Assembly (NCBI RefSeq): GCF_019355555.1
Contig: NZ_CP072141.1
Location: forward strand, 2,784,001-2,848,000
DNA: 64,000 bases
Reading direction: 5' to 3'
From: Rhizobium sp. L51/94
GTDB taxonomy: Bacteria; Pseudomonadota; Alphaproteobacteria; Rhizobiales; Rhizobiaceae
Shown in pieces: positions 10,223 through 20,684 of the stretch. The notes below the pieces were generated by a model. That model was given only the letters and a program-made list of their open reading frames with translations. It made no database searches and had not been told where the DNA came from. A program made the position numbers and the translations under genes. The first letter of the stretch is position 1; every line of letters begins with the position of its first letter.

Positions 10223-11596
10223 TCAGCCGTTGGCGACAAGTCGCTTTTCGTCGCGACCGCCCTTCATGCGCTCTGCCAGCAGGAAGGCGAGCTCCAGCGC
10301 CTGGTCGGCGTTGAGGCGTGGATCGCAATGGGTGTGGTAGCGATCCTGAAGGTCGTCGGCCGTGACGGCGCGGGCACCGCCAGTGCATTCGGTGACGTCC
10401 TTGCCGGTCATCTCGATGTGGATGCCGCCCGGATGCGTGCCTTCGGCGCGGTGGATCTGGAAGAAGCTTTCTACTTCCGACAGGATGCGCTCGAAAGGCC
10501 GTGTCTTGTAGTTGTTGAGCGTTATCGTGTTGCCATGCATCGGATCGCAGGACCAGACGACCTTGCGGCCCTCGCGCTCGACGGCGCGCACCAGCTTCGG
10601 CAGATTGTCGGCGACCTTGTCGTGGCCGAAGCGGCAGATCAGCGTCAGGCGCCCGGCCTCGTTGGCAGGGTTGAGCACGTCGATCAATTCCAGCAGGTTG
10701 TCGGCTGTCAGCGACGGACCGCATTTCAGCCCGATCGGGTTCTTGATGCCACGGAAATACTCGACATGGGCGTGGTCGAGCTGGCGCGTGCGGTCGCCGA
10801 TCCACAGCATGTGGCCAGACGTCGCATACCAGTCGCCCGAGGTCGAGTCGACACGGGTCATCGCTTCCTCATAGCCCAGCAGCAATGCTTCGTGGCTGGT
10901 GAAGAAATCGGTTTCGCGAAGGCTCGGATTGTTCTCTGCCGAGATACCGATGGCCTTCATGAATTCCATGGTTTCGCTGATCCGGTCGGCCAGCTTGCGG
11001 TAGCGCTCGCCCTGCGGGCTGTCCTTGACGAATCCGAGCATCCATTGATGAACGTTTTCGAGGTTGGCATAGCCACCCATCGCGAAGGCGCGCAGCAGGT
11101 TCAGCGTCGCGGCGGACTGGCGGTAGGCCATGATCTGCCGTTCCGGATCGGGAATGCGGGCCTTTTCGGTGAACTCGATGCCGTTGACGATGTCGCCGCG
11201 ATAGGCCGGCAGCGTCACGTCGCCCTGCGTCTCGACATTCGACGAGCGCGGCTTGGCGAATTGCCCGGCGATGCGACCGACCTTGACGACAGGCAGCTGG
11301 GCGCCGAACGTCAGCACCACTGCCATTTCGAGAAAGGCGCGGAAGAAATCACGGATGTTGTCGGCGCCATGTTCGGCAAAACTCTCGGCACAGTCTCCGC
11401 CCTGCAGCAGGAAGGCGTTGCCTTCGGCGACATTCGCCAGGTGCTTCTTCAGGCGACGCGCCTCGCCGGCAAAGACCAGCGGAGGATAGGTCGCAAGCTG
11501 CGCTTCCATCACCGTCACGGCATCCTTGTCCGGGTATTCCGGAACCTGGCTGATAGGCTTCTGCCGCCAGCTGCTGGGGGACCAATTCTGTACCAT
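10223..11596 (-). CDS. aroG: Class II 3-deoxy-7-phosphoheptulonate (DAHP) synthase
   Basis: This enzyme condenses phosphoenolpyruvate with erythrose 4-phosphate, the first step of the shikimate pathway. The 457-residue protein matches the plant-like class II family: [10 protein letters not shown] at the N-terminus, [11 protein letters not shown] near 68-78, [15 protein letters not shown] near 110, [28 protein letters not shown] and [18 protein letters not shown] near 400. The frame also offers a GTG nine bases upstream (11605). The ATG at 11596 is preferred because AGGTG is well placed and it gives the family-typical start. The symbol is by function; rhizobial naming varies (aroF/aroG). Confidence 0.92.
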   Translation of the reverse strand: MVQNWSPSSWRQKPISQVPEYPDKDAVTVMEAQLATYPPLVFAGEARRLKKHLANVAEGNAFLLQGGDCAESFAEHGADNIRDFFRAFLEMAVVLTFGAQLPVVKVGRIAGQFAKPRSSNVETQGDVTLPAYRGDIVNGIEFTEKARIPDPERQIMAYRQSAATLNLLRAFAMGGYANLENVHQWMLGFVKDSPQGERYRKLADRISETMEFMKAIGISAENNPSLRETDFFTSHEALLLGYEEAMTRVDSTSGDWYATSGHMLWIGDRTRQLDHAHVEYFRGIKNPIGLKCGPSLTADNLLELIDVLNPANEAGRLTLICRFGHDKVADNLPKLVRAVEREGRKVVWSCDPMHGNTITLNNYKTRPFERILSEVESFFQIHRAEGTHPGGIHIEMTGKDVTECTGGARAVTADDLQDRYHTHCDPRLNADQALELAFLLAERMKGGRDEKRLVANG

Positions 11597-11850
11597 CGTG
11601 CTCACCTGTTTTCCGCCCGGTCTCCGCCGGTTCTCCCGCTATTTCGAAATAAGCGCGGCTTATATCCCTTTGCGTGCGACTTGCATAGCGGGGCTACTCT
11701 CTGCGCGTTCCGATGCAGATTTTAACCGAATACAAACCACGGCAATTGCCGGATTGTTGATGAAACTACCCTATAAAGCGCGCAAACGCCGCGACGATGA
11801 TAGCCGCGACCGATCGCCATGACGGCAAAGCTGCGAACGGGCTATCGACG

Positions 11851-13140
11851 ATGCGCATTCAAAACCTCTGGAAAGACAGATCCGGCAACTTCGGCATCAT
11901 GACGGCACTGCTGCTTGTGCCCATAGTCGGCACCGCAGGCATGGCCGTGGACTTTGCCAATGCGCTGAATATCAGGAACCAGCTATATGCTGCCGCCGAC
12001 GCCGCAGCCGTCGGTTCACTCGCCGAAAAATCGCCTGGCGTGACCGCTGCCATGGGGATGACGTCGGATGGCACCGTCGCGGTTGCCCAGACCGATGCGA
12101 ATTCGCTGTTCTTTGCCCAGAACAGCGCGGCACTCACCAGCAGCAACGTCAAGGTCGCCATCGCAGTCACCAAGACCGGCAACACGCTTCAGTCGAACGT
12201 CAGCTTCACGGCAACAGTGCCGACGACGTTCCTGCATGTAATCGGCCAGGACACCATCTCCATCGCAGGCAAGGCCACGGCGCAAAACCAGACTCAGACC
12301 TACATGGATTTCTACATCCTGATCGACAACACGCCATCGATGGGCGTAGGCGCCACGCCGAATGATGTGGCGCTCATGGAGGACAACACCTCGGACAAGT
12401 GCGCCTTTGCCTGTCACGAGACCGGCGCGAACAAAGGCAAAGACAATTACACGCTGGCAAAGAGCCTCAAAGTTACGATGCGAATCGACGTCGTCCGTGA
12501 GGCAACGAAGAGCCTGACAACCACTGCAACGACGCAGCGCAGTTCCTCCGACCAATACCGCATGGCGGTTTATACCTTTGGCGCAGCGGCGGAAACGGCG
12601 GCGCTGACGACGATCTCCCCCCTGACGGCCGACTTGGCGCAGGTCCAGACCTATACCAGCGCCGTCGATCTCATGACCATTCCTCAGCAGAACTATAACA
12701 GCGATGCTCAGACCAGTTTCGACACCGCCCTGACCGCGCTCAACACCACAATCCCGACACCGGGAAATGGCTACACCAGCAGCAGCCCTCAGAAGACCTT
12801 GTTCTTCGTGACGGACGGCGTCGGCGACAGCATCAAGCCGGTCGGCTGCACTGCACCGTTGGATGGTAACCGCTGCCAGGAGCCGATCGACACATCTTTC
12901 TGTACGCCCCTGAAGAACCGCGGCGTCAAGATAGCCATTCTCTATACGACCTACCTGCCCCTGCCGGCTAACCCTTGGTACGTGAGGTGGATCGATCCGT
13001 TCAGCAAGCAGATCCCTGCCAAGCTGCAGAGCTGCGCGTCACCCGGCCTCTATTTCGAGGTCAGTCCGACCCAAGGCATCAGCGATGCCATGAATGCGCT
13101 GTTTATGCGGGTGGTCAACGGGTCCAGGCTGACGAGCTGA
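11851..13140 (+). CDS. TadE/TadG-like protein with von Willebrand factor A domain
   Basis: About 429 residues. The TadG-type N-terminus reads WKDRSGNFGIMTALLLVP then DFANALNIRNQLYAAADAAA. A von Willebrand A-like domain starts near residue 150 with DFYILIDNTPSMG, a DxTxS variant of the metal-binding DxSxS loop. Cys-containing loops (KCAFACHETG, CTAPLDGNRCQE) suggest disulfides in the periplasm. An earlier in-frame ATG at 11797 exists, but the one at 11851 gives the normal short basic start; neither has a strong ribosome site. It is paralogous in design to the TadG-like gene at 8416, but aroG on the opposite strand separates them. Confidence 0.75.
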   Translation: MRIQNLWKDRSGNFGIMTALLLVPIVGTAGMAVDFANALNIRNQLYAAADAAAVGSLAEKSPGVTAAMGMTSDGTVAVAQTDANSLFFAQNSAALTSSNVKVAIAVTKTGNTLQSNVSFTATVPTTFLHVIGQDTISIAGKATAQNQTQTYMDFYILIDNTPSMGVGATPNDVALMEDNTSDKCAFACHETGANKGKDNYTLAKSLKVTMRIDVVREATKSLTTTATTQRSSSDQYRMAVYTFGAAAETAALTTISPLTADLAQVQTYTSAVDLMTIPQQNYNSDAQTSFDTALTALNTTIPTPGNGYTSSSPQKTLFFVTDGVGDSIKPVGCTAPLDGNRCQEPIDTSFCTPLKNRGVKIAILYTTYLPLPANPWYVRWIDPFSKQIPAKLQSCASPGLYFEVSPTQGISDAMNALFMRVVNGSRLTS

Positions 13141-13153
13141 TACCAGGTAAACT

Positions 13154-13185
13154 GGAGGCGAGCGCGAGATAGCGCGCTCGCCTCC
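13154..13185. terminator. Strong hairpin between the TadG-like gene and gor
   Basis: A 13-bp GC-rich inverted repeat (GGAGGCGAGCGCG / CGCGCTCGCCTCC) sits between two converging genes. ATTAATCTT follows on the plus side, so the T-tract is weak; it is probably bidirectional. Confidence 0.7.
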
Positions 13186-13196
13186 ATTAATCTTGA

Positions 13197-14582
13197 TCAG
13201 ACGCGCGCGCCATTCTTGATCAGATAGCTCGGCGTATACATGGTCACCAGCTCTTCTGAAGCCGTAGGGTGGACGGCCATGGTGCGATCGAAATCGTCCT
13301 TGGTGCAGCCGGCCTTCAATGTGATGCCGAGCAGCTGCGCCATCTCGCCGGCATCGTGGCCGAGAATGTGGGCGCCGACCACCTTGCGGTCGGCCGCATT
13401 GACGATCAGCTTCATGATGCTCTTTTCGGCCCGCCCCGATAGCGTCGCCTTCATCGGCCGGAACTGGGCGCGATAGACTTCAAGCGCCTCGTATTTTTTA
13501 GCGGCCTCCTCCTCGCTCAGGCCGACGGTGCCGATTTCCGGCTGCGAGAACACGGCGGTGGCGATCAGCTGGTGATCCGGCTTGGTGGGATTGTTCTTGT
13601 ATTCGGTCTCGATGAAGCACATCGCCTCGTGAATGGCGACCGGCGTCAGCTGTACCCGATCGGTGACGTCGCCGAGTGCAAAGATGTTGGGCACCGAGGT
13701 GCGCGAGTATTCGTCGACGACGATGGCGCCACGACCGTCGACCTTGACGCCGGCGGCCTCCAGCCCGAGCCCCTTGGTATGGGGATCGCGACCGAGCGCC
13801 AGCATGACCGTGTCGACCGTCAGCGTATCGCCCTGCTTTGTGCGGGCCTGCAGGCCCTCCGCCGTCTTGGTAACTTCCTCGATGACGTCATGGCAGCGGA
13901 TCTTGATGCCCTTGGCGACCATTGCCTCATGCAGGCCCTGGCGCATGTCGTTATCGAACCGCGACAGGATCTCGGCACCGCGATAGATGAGCGTGGTATC
14001 GACGCCGAGGCCATGGAAGATATTGGCGAATTCGACGGCGATGTAACCGCCGCCGGCAATCAGGATAGACTTCGGCAGCGTCTTCAGGTCGAAGGCCTCG
14101 TTCGAGGAGATGCAGAACTCGTGGCCCGGAAGCGACTGGTGCGCATTCGGCATTCCGCCTACGGCGATGACGATGCGTTCAGCAGTCACCGTCTGGCCGG
14201 TCTTGACGAGGCGCACAGTATGGGCATCGACGAGCTCGGCGCGGCTGTCGTATATCTCGGCCTTGGCATTATCGAGGCCCTTGCGGTAGAGGCCTTCGAG
14301 GCGGGTGATTTCCCGGTCCTTGGCCTCGACCAGCTTGCTCCAGTCGAAAGTGCTCTTGCCGACAGTCCAGCCGAACCCTTCCGCATCCTCGAAATGCTCG
14401 TGGAACTGCGAGGCATAGACGAACAGCTTTTTGGGAACGCAACCACGGATGACGCAGGTGCCGCCATACCGGAATTCCTCGGCAATCCCGACTTTCTTGC
14501 CGAGCGACGCCGCCACGCGGGCGCTGCGCACGCCGCCGGAGCCTCCACCGATGACGAAGAGATCAAAATCGAATGACGGCAT
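13197..14582 (-). CDS. gor: Glutathione-disulfide reductase
   Basis: A 461-residue flavoenzyme that reduces glutathione disulfide with NADPH. The FAD-binding GGGSGGVRSAR lies near 12-22. The redox disulfide is Cys43/Cys48 in GGTCVIRGCVPKK. The pyridine-nucleotide loop GGGYIAVEFA lies near 176. FALGDVTDRVQLTPVA lies near 305, and the C-terminal catalytic His is in MAVHPTASEE. AGGAGCTCCC precedes the ATG. It follows the DUF2059 gene on the same strand, separated by a terminator, so it likely has its own promoter. Confidence 0.95.
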   Translation of the reverse strand: MPSFDFDLFVIGGGSGGVRSARVAASLGKKVGIAEEFRYGGTCVIRGCVPKKLFVYASQFHEHFEDAEGFGWTVGKSTFDWSKLVEAKDREITRLEGLYRKGLDNAKAEIYDSRAELVDAHTVRLVKTGQTVTAERIVIAVGGMPNAHQSLPGHEFCISSNEAFDLKTLPKSILIAGGGYIAVEFANIFHGLGVDTTLIYRGAEILSRFDNDMRQGLHEAMVAKGIKIRCHDVIEEVTKTAEGLQARTKQGDTLTVDTVMLALGRDPHTKGLGLEAAGVKVDGRGAIVVDEYSRTSVPNIFALGDVTDRVQLTPVAIHEAMCFIETEYKNNPTKPDHQLIATAVFSQPEIGTVGLSEEEAAKKYEALEVYRAQFRPMKATLSGRAEKSIMKLIVNAADRKVVGAHILGHDAGEMAQLLGITLKAGCTKDDFDRTMAVHPTASEELVTMYTPSYLIKNGARV

Positions 14583-14650
14583 GGGAGCTCCTGGAATTTC
14601 TATGCCGGCGAGCCGGCTGGATCGATGCTGATATAGGAATACCGGCGATA

Positions 14651-14680
14651 AAAAGAAAAGCCCGGATGAACCGGGCTTTG
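14651..14680 (-). terminator. Rho-independent terminator after the DUF2059 gene
   Basis: On the minus strand, AAAGCCCGG-TTCA-CCGGGCTTT type stem-loop is followed by TTTTCTTTTTAT, a classic intrinsic terminator for the rpiA-DUF2059 unit. Confidence 0.88.
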
Positions 14681-14702
14681 GAATAGCAGATATGCGAAGC
14701 GA

Positions 14703-15290
14703 TTAGGGCTTCGGAGCAGGTGCCGGCTTTGCAGCAGGTGCCTTGGCAGCCGGTGCCGGTGCGGCGTCGGCAACTGGCGGAGCCGGCGGAACCTTGACGA
14801 TCTTCTCGAGTGCCTTGTTGCTCTGGTTGGCGAGGTCACGCGAAATGCCCTGTCCCCAGATGTCGGCAGCCTTGTAGAGTTCGCGGGTGGCGATCGGGCC
14901 ATCCTTCAGGAGCTTCTTGCCCGCTTCCGAATTGTAGAAGTCGGCCATTGCCTTCAGTTCTTCGGTCGTGAACGACTTGGCATAGGTTGCAGCCGCTTCC
15001 TTCTCGAGGTCGGCGCGGCGGGCAGCAAGCGCAAGCGCCTGCTGGTCGACGGTCGAGCTGATGGCTTCCTGGAAATTCGGGTTGGCCTGGATCATCGTGC
15101 TTTTCAGCTGCTCGGCCAGCGTCGGCAGAATGGAATCGAACTGATTGGTGATGCCGAGCGCGTTAATCGCGGCACGGGCAGCCTTCATCTGTTCTTCGGA
15201 GATTTCCTGCGCGCTGACTGAACCGAACGCCATGCCGGAAAGAAGAACGGTTGCAGCGGCCAGGCGGCCGAAACCCGCTATTTTGATCAT
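14703..15290 (-). CDS. Exported DUF2059 protein
   Basis: A 195-residue protein with a signal peptide (residues 1-26, ending VSAQE) and a DUF2059 domain. The domain includes QFDSILPTLAEQLKS near 45-60 and YAKSFTTEELKAMADFYNS near 105-123, the usual DUF2059 core. The C-terminus is an Ala/Pro/Lys tail, possibly wall-interacting. Function is unknown. CAGGAGATTGAACAC gives a strong ribosome site for the ATG at 15290, four bases past the rpiA stop, so the two form an operon. The frame stays open into rpiA upstream, but that part is out-of-frame rpiA sequence. Confidence 0.85.
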   Translation of the reverse strand: MIKIAGFGRLAAATVLLSGMAFGSVSAQEISEEQMKAARAAINALGITNQFDSILPTLAEQLKSTMIQANPNFQEAISSTVDQQALALAARRADLEKEAAATYAKSFTTEELKAMADFYNSEAGKKLLKDGPIATRELYKAADIWGQGISRDLANQSNKALEKIVKVPPAPPVADAAPAPAAKAPAAKPAPAPKP

Positions 15291-15294
15291 GTGT

Positions 15295-16002
15295 TCAATC
15301 TCCTGTATGATGCGCGTGAAGCGTGTGCGCGCCTGCCGGGCCGGCAATGACCGCAAGCGTCGCCAAGTTGATAAAGAGCCCGTGTTCGACAACGCCGGGT
15401 ATGGAATGAAGTGCGGCTGATAGCGCCTCTGCATCAGCAATGCGGCCAAAAGATGCATCGAGGATGTAGTGCCCGCCATCGGTCGTGAAAGTCTGGTCGC
15501 CTGCTTGGCGCAATGCCAGGGCGCCGGATAACCCAAGTCTGGCCGCAGCCTTTTCGATCATCATCCGCGTTGCCGTCAGCCCGAAGATGTTGACCTCGAT
15601 GGGCAATGGAAATGCACCCAGGGTTTCGACAAGCTTGCTCTCGTCGGCAATGACGATCATCCGGCCGGATGCGGCAGCGACGATCTTCTCGCGTAGCAGC
15701 GCGCCGCCACCGCCCTTGATCAGTCGCAAGCTGTGGTCGAGTTCATCGGCGCCGTCGATGGTCAGGTCCAGTTCCGGGCGCTCGTCCAGTGATTTGAGCG
15801 GCACGCCCAGCTCCATGCAGAGCCGCGCCGTGCGCTCGGATGTCGGAATGCCTTCGATCCGCAATCCGTCGGCGACCTTTTCGGCAAGCAGCCTGACGAA
15901 TTCTTCAGCGGTGGTGCCGGTGCCGATGCCAAGCCGCATGCCGCTCTCGACATAATCGAGAGCCACTGCCGCAGCCTTGATCTTCATTTCGCGGGCGTCC
16001 AT
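15295..16002 (-). CDS. rpiA: Ribose-5-phosphate isomerase A
   Basis: A 235-residue cytoplasmic enzyme interconverting ribose 5-phosphate and ribulose 5-phosphate in the pentose phosphate pathway. Family motifs are plain: [12 protein letters not shown] near 26-37, [36 protein letters not shown] near 83-110 (Asp and Lys of the active site) and [11 protein letters not shown]. It is the first gene of a two-gene unit with the DUF2059 gene. Confidence 0.95.
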   Translation of the reverse strand: MDAREMKIKAAAVALDYVESGMRLGIGTGTTAEEFVRLLAEKVADGLRIEGIPTSERTARLCMELGVPLKSLDERPELDLTIDGADELDHSLRLIKGGGGALLREKIVAAASGRMIVIADESKLVETLGAFPLPIEVNIFGLTATRMMIEKAAARLGLSGALALRQAGDQTFTTDGGHYILDASFGRIADAEALSAALHSIPGVVEHGLFINLATLAVIAGPAGAHTLHAHHTGD

Positions 16003-16212
16003 GCGCCACGTGCTCCCACCGTTTCGATGGAGTGCTGTTTACACGGCCCGCTTGGCAAACGGAAGCCAAAATTCGGCGGTGCGAAAGAATTGCGGCGGCA
16101 TTCCGAGAGGCGCGCAAGAGGCCGGCGGAGATCGTCGGCGTTGCATTGGCAGACGCGATCTTTTACTGGAAAGGCTCATTTTTCCCTCCCCGTTAGCCAA
16201 GGCGGTCTGCCC

Positions 16213-16890
16213 GTGAAAACTCCCACTGTAGTCTTCGATCTCGATGGAACGTTGGTCGATACCGCGCCAGATCTCGTCGCCAGCGTAAACCACACGATTG
16301 CCGCCCTCGACCTCAAGCCGGTCGGCTTTGACGACCTCACCTATCTGGTCGGCCACGGCGCGAGGACGATGATCCAAAGGGCCTGCAAGCTCGGCGGTTA
16401 CGATCTCGAGGAAAAGGACATGCCGCCTCTGATGGAGCGCTTCATTGACTTCTACGGCAAGACCATGCCGGGCGACAGCAAGCCTTATCCCGGTCTCGTC
16501 GCCGCCTTGGACCGCCTCAGGGCCGAAGGCTTCGCGCTTGCTGTCTGCACCAACAAGATAGAGGCGCTGGCTGTAACCCTGCTCCAGAAGCTGCAGCTCG
16601 ACCACTACTTCGCAACCATCGTTGGCGGCGATACCTTCCCTGTCCGCAAGCCTGACGGCCAGCATATCCTCGGCACCATCGACAAGGCCGGCGGCGATGC
16701 GACGCGGGCGATCATGGTCGGCGACAGCATCAACGACATCCTCGCCGCCCGCAACGCCGCCGTCCCGTCGATCGCCGTGCCCTTCGGCTACTCCGACGTG
16801 GAGATTGCAAGCCTGTCGCCGGACCACATCATCCAGCATTACGACGAGCTGACGCCCGAACTGGTCACAAGGCTGCTCGCAACGCGCTGA
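16213..16890 (+). CDS. gph: Phosphoglycolate phosphatase (HAD superfamily)
   Basis: A 225-residue HAD hydrolase with DLDGTLVDTAPD at residues 9-20, an alpha-helical cap, CTNKIEAL (motif II region), RKPDGQ and VGDSINDILAA. It dephosphorylates 2-phosphoglycolate, a product of DNA repair and of photorespiration. GTG at 16213 is chosen: AAGGCGG precedes it and the protein then starts right at the catalytic strand. The open frame continues upstream to 16027, but that part shows no family similarity. It is divergent from rpiA. Confidence 0.9.
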   Translation: MKTPTVVFDLDGTLVDTAPDLVASVNHTIAALDLKPVGFDDLTYLVGHGARTMIQRACKLGGYDLEEKDMPPLMERFIDFYGKTMPGDSKPYPGLVAALDRLRAEGFALAVCTNKIEALAVTLLQKLQLDHYFATIVGGDTFPVRKPDGQHILGTIDKAGGDATRAIMVGDSINDILAARNAAVPSIAVPFGYSDVEIASLSPDHIIQHYDELTPELVTRLLATR

Positions 16891-16908
16891 GGCATATCTC
16901 CGAAACGA

Positions 16909-16934
16909 AACAGGCGACCCGAGGGCCGCCTGTC
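16909..16934 (-). terminator. Imperfect hairpin between gph and the L,D-transpeptidase gene
   Basis: ACAGGCGACC / GGCCGCCTGT form a stem with one mismatch between the converging genes. There is no clear T-tract on either strand, so termination strength is doubtful. Confidence 0.4.
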
Positions 16935-16959
16935 GAAAGTCATTGTCAGAGGGAGGCGA

Positions 16960-18864
16960 TCAGATCTGCGCTTCGCGGACCTTGGTCGTCGTAGCGAACG
17001 CCTTCATCGTGTAGGTGTCGCGATCGTAGACATCGTCGAAGTAGCGAACGACGCCATCCTTGTCCGGCCACGCCGTGAAGTAGGCGATGTAGACCGGGAA
17101 GCGCTGCGGCACGGGCACGGCCTTGTTCTCGCCGGTGGCGATCTGCTTGGCGACATCGGCAACAGTCGTGTTCAGCACTGCCGCTGCCATGGCGCGCGGA
17201 TCGGCCAGGCGGACACAGCCGTGGCTGAGGGCGCGCATGTCCTTCTTGAAGAAGCTCTTCGACGGCGTGTCATGCATGTAGATCGCATGGCTGTTCGGGA
17301 ACAGGATCTTCAGTTCGCCCAGCGCATTGTCGCTGCTCGGCGGCTGACGCACGGCGATATTGGTGGTCGATCCGTACCAGTCGACGCTGGACGAAGGAAC
17401 GGCGCGACCGTTGACCTCGACCTGATAGCCGGTCTTGTCGAGATAGTTCGGATCGGCCCTGAGCTTCGGCAGCATCTCGTTGACGATGATCGACTGCGGC
17501 ACGCCCCAGTAGGGGTTGAACTCGACGGTCTGGATCTGGTTCTCGAAGAAGTTCGTCTGGTGCCCCTTGGCGCCGACGACGACGCGCATCGACAACGCTT
17601 CTTTGTTGTCGTTGTAGTAGTAGACCATGAAGGCCGGCTGGTTGATGAAGACGTAGCGCGGACCGAGCTGGTCAGGCAGCCAGCGCAGCTGTTCCATGGC
17701 GATGGTCAGCTTCTGCAGCTTGGCATCGCTGTTTTCACCGACGATCGCACGAACGGTAGACTGGCCGATGACGCCATCGGCCGTCAGACCTTTTTCCTTC
17801 TGGAAGGCTTCGACAAGCGAGACCAGTTCCGGCGTGTACAACGGCGTCTGCTGATAGGACGAGAACACGTCGGCATGAGATGTCGTCAGCGCATCGGAAC
17901 CCTTGAGCTGGATGCCCTTGACGATGTTGGCGATCTGCGGCGAGGTATCGCCGGGCTTGATGATGCCGGTGAGGGTAATCGCGACGCGGTTGGCATCGTT
18001 GGTAGTCTCGGCCTTCAACCGGGCATATTCAGCCTTCAGGGCATCGAACTGCGGGTTCTGCGGGCTGCGGCTGTTGAGATAGGCGGTGACATCAGGGCTG
18101 AGCGACAGGTTGCCCAGCACGGGCATCAGGTTGACGTCCTTGCGCTTGAAGTCGTGATAGCCGGACAGCTTGTTCGGATCGATGCGGCCGCGCTGGTTGT
18201 CCTGCACGAAGGCGAGAACCTTGGCCGACAAAGCCAGTTCGAACTGTGTCAGGGCCCGGTCACGGTCGGCAGGATTGACGCTGCCCTCGTCGATGACGGG
18301 AACGGCAACCTTGTAGTCGTCGGGATCGAGACCGATGAGATCGGCCTGCGCCAGCACAGCCATGGCGGCCTTGGCCTTCTCGGACACCGCATTATCGGCA
18401 ACCCAGACCATCGGCTTCTTGCTGTCGGCGTAATAATCTTCCAGAGCCTTGGCGACATCGTTGGTCGCCGACACCCGGGCTTCGGTGAGATAACGACGCT
18501 GGGCGCTGGACGGGTCGACTGCGACAGGAGCGGCAGACACATCGGCGACGGCACCGGTGACTACCGGATCCGCGAATTTGCTCGTTGCGACAAGGCGCAT
18601 CGGCTCGGGCTTGTAGGTGTAGTAGGTCGGCGAGCTGACCTTCGGAGCCGGGCCACCACCACCCGCACCTTCTCTCGGGACGGGAGCAATCGGCATGCTC
18701 GGAGGCAGGATCTGATTGCTGTCAACCTGCTGCTGCGACCGACCCTTGCCGCCACGAATGAAATCCATCAGCGTCATGGCATGCGCAGACGTGCCAACGA
18801 TCGTCAGGCCACAGGATAGTGCCAGGACGGATGCTGCTGCTTTCGTCAGAAATGTCGTTCTCAA
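16960..18864 (-). CDS. L,D-transpeptidase (YcbB/LdtD-like) with peptidoglycan-binding domain
   Basis: A 634-residue periplasmic enzyme likely making 3-3 cross-links in peptidoglycan. A signal peptide (1-29, ending TSAHA) precedes a Pro-rich stretch and a helical scaffold domain. A PG_binding_1 region lies near 355-385 (FQKEKGLTADGVIGQSTVRAI). The YkuD catalytic domain is near 420-590, with HDTPSKSFFKKD and the active-site SHGCVRLAD. The start is TTG at 18864, with GGGGAC upstream; no ATG fits the signal peptide. Length and order match the YcbB type rather than the short ErfK type. Confidence 0.9.
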   Translation of the reverse strand: MRTTFLTKAAASVLALSCGLTIVGTSAHAMTLMDFIRGGKGRSQQQVDSNQILPPSMPIAPVPREGAGGGGPAPKVSSPTYYTYKPEPMRLVATSKFADPVVTGAVADVSAAPVAVDPSSAQRRYLTEARVSATNDVAKALEDYYADSKKPMVWVADNAVSEKAKAAMAVLAQADLIGLDPDDYKVAVPVIDEGSVNPADRDRALTQFELALSAKVLAFVQDNQRGRIDPNKLSGYHDFKRKDVNLMPVLGNLSLSPDVTAYLNSRSPQNPQFDALKAEYARLKAETTNDANRVAITLTGIIKPGDTSPQIANIVKGIQLKGSDALTTSHADVFSSYQQTPLYTPELVSLVEAFQKEKGLTADGVIGQSTVRAIVGENSDAKLQKLTIAMEQLRWLPDQLGPRYVFINQPAFMVYYYNDNKEALSMRVVVGAKGHQTNFFENQIQTVEFNPYWGVPQSIIVNEMLPKLRADPNYLDKTGYQVEVNGRAVPSSSVDWYGSTTNIAVRQPPSSDNALGELKILFPNSHAIYMHDTPSKSFFKKDMRALSHGCVRLADPRAMAAAVLNTTVADVAKQIATGENKAVPVPQRFPVYIAYFTAWPDKDGVVRYFDDVYDRDTYTMKAFATTTKVREAQI

Positions 18865-19280
18865 TTCAGTCCCCTGTCATGGGTGTGTCGGACAGCCCGA
18901 GCTCATGTCAAATAATTCAGCGATACTAGAAGATCGGGCGGTGAATTGGAAGAAAACCACCCGGTCGGAACGACGCACGAATACTTGCTTTTCGCATGGG
19001 ATTCGGCCGCGTCGAACGCTCAGAAGTTCACACAAAATTATGAAATTATTGGTTAATTTTTTGTGGAATTTTGCGTTGCAATTGAGGCGTAAAAATCGGC
19101 CGAAAAACATTGGCAATGCGCGTGATATAAATAGCACGGGAATTTGCGGCCTGGAAAGATCGAGTCGACGCAACTTTCAGGAGACTTCTCTTTGCTGTTT
19201 TCTTACCGGCGGATCGGCCTTATAACAACGCGGATTTTCGAACGGAGCGGCAGCTCCACGGTCCCACGAAAGGCAGCAGA
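18865..19280. other. Divergent intergenic region, L,D-transpeptidase / fumC
   Basis: A gap of 416 bases without a supported gene. The middle (about 19020-19140) is AT-rich, with long A and T runs and TGATATAAAT near 19121-19131 that could be a -10 region for fumC. A signal for each divergent gene is expected, but none is certain. Confidence 0.45.
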
Positions 19281-20672
19281 ATGACTTCCACCCGTAAGGA
19301 AACCGACACGTTTGGCGCGATCGACGTTGCCAGCGACCGGTACTGGGGCGCACAGGCGCAGCGCTCGCTCGGCAACTTCAAGATTGGCTGGGAAAAGCAG
19401 CCGATGTCGATCGTCCGCGCGCTGGGCATCGTCAAGCAGGCAGCCGCCCGCGCCAATATGGAGCTCGGCGGGCTCGACGCCGATCTCGGTAAAGTGATCG
19501 TCGCCGCCGCTCAGGAAGTGATCGACGGCAAGCTCGATGCGCATTTCCCGCTGGTCGTCTGGCAGACCGGCTCCGGCACCCAGTCGAACATGAATGCCAA
19601 CGAAGTGGTTTCCAACCGGGCAATCGAAATGCTCGGCGGCGTCATGGGCTCGAAGAAGCCGGTGCATCCGAACGATCACGTCAACATGAGCCAGTCGTCC
19701 AACGACACCTACCCGACGGCGATGCATGTCGCCTGCGCCGAGCAGATCGTCCACCACCTGCTGCCGGGCCTGCGCCACCTGCACGAGGCGCTCGAAGCCA
19801 AGGTCAAGGCTTTCGCCCACATCATCAAGATCGGCCGCACCCACACGCAGGATGCCACCCCGCTGACGCTCGGCCAGGAATTCTCCGGCTATGCAGCCCA
19901 GGTCGGCTCGGCCATCAAGCGTATCGAACTGACGCTGCCCGGTCTCTATGAACTCGCCCAGGGCGGCACGGCCGTCGGCACCGGCCTCAATGCACCCATC
20001 GGCTTTGCCGAGAAAGTTGCCGAAGAGATCGCAGCGATCACCGGCCTGCCCTTCGTCACGGCCCCCAACAAGTTCGAGGCGCTGGCCGCCCACGATGCCA
20101 TGGTCTTTGCCCACGGCGCCATCGCTGCTGCTGCTGCCGCCCTGTTCAAGATCGCCAACGACATCCGCTTCCTCGGCTCCGGCCCACGCGCCGGTCTGGG
20201 CGAACTGTCGCTGCCCGAAAACGAACCGGGCTCGTCGATCATGCCGGGCAAGGTCAATCCGACCCAGTCGGAAGCCCTGACCCAGGTCTGCGCCCATATC
20301 TTCGGCAACAATGCCGCAATCACCTTTGCCGGCAGCCAGGGTCATTTCGAGCTCAATGTCTACAATCCGATGATGGCCTACAACTTCCTGCAGTCGGTGC
20401 AGCTGCTCGGAGACGCCGCCGTCTCCTTCACCGACAATTGCGTCGTCGGCATCGAGGCCCGCGAGGACAACATCCGCAAGGGCGTCGAGAACTCGCTGAT
20501 GCTGGTCACCGCGCTGAACGGCCGCCTCGGCTACGACGCCTGCGCCAAGATCGCCAAGACGGCCCACAAGAACGGCACCACGCTGCGCGAGGAAGCCGTT
20601 GGCGGCGGATACCTCAGCAACGAGGAGTTCGACGCACTGGTTCGGCCAGAAAACATGATCGGCCCGAAGTAA
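19281..20672 (+). CDS. fumC: Class II fumarate hydratase
   Basis: A 463-residue iron-independent fumarase converting fumarate to malate in the TCA cycle. The family signature [13 protein letters not shown] lies near 317-329, with [14 protein letters not shown] near 96-109 and [17 protein letters not shown] near 185-201. Together these form the three conserved regions of the fumarase/aspartase superfamily. The length is typical for FumC. Confidence 0.96.
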   Translation: MTSTRKETDTFGAIDVASDRYWGAQAQRSLGNFKIGWEKQPMSIVRALGIVKQAAARANMELGGLDADLGKVIVAAAQEVIDGKLDAHFPLVVWQTGSGTQSNMNANEVVSNRAIEMLGGVMGSKKPVHPNDHVNMSQSSNDTYPTAMHVACAEQIVHHLLPGLRHLHEALEAKVKAFAHIIKIGRTHTQDATPLTLGQEFSGYAAQVGSAIKRIELTLPGLYELAQGGTAVGTGLNAPIGFAEKVAEEIAAITGLPFVTAPNKFEALAAHDAMVFAHGAIAAAAAALFKIANDIRFLGSGPRAGLGELSLPENEPGSSIMPGKVNPTQSEALTQVCAHIFGNNAAITFAGSQGHFELNVYNPMMAYNFLQSVQLLGDAAVSFTDNCVVGIEAREDNIRKGVENSLMLVTALNGRLGYDACAKIAKTAHKNGTTLREEAVGGGYLSNEEFDALVRPENMIGPK

Positions 20673-20684
20673 CATTCGAGCCTT

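Noticed and set aside
17221..18819. 532-codon frame antisense to the L,D-transpeptidase gene
   Set aside because: No motif or ribosome site; the transpeptidase on the other strand has clear catalytic motifs.
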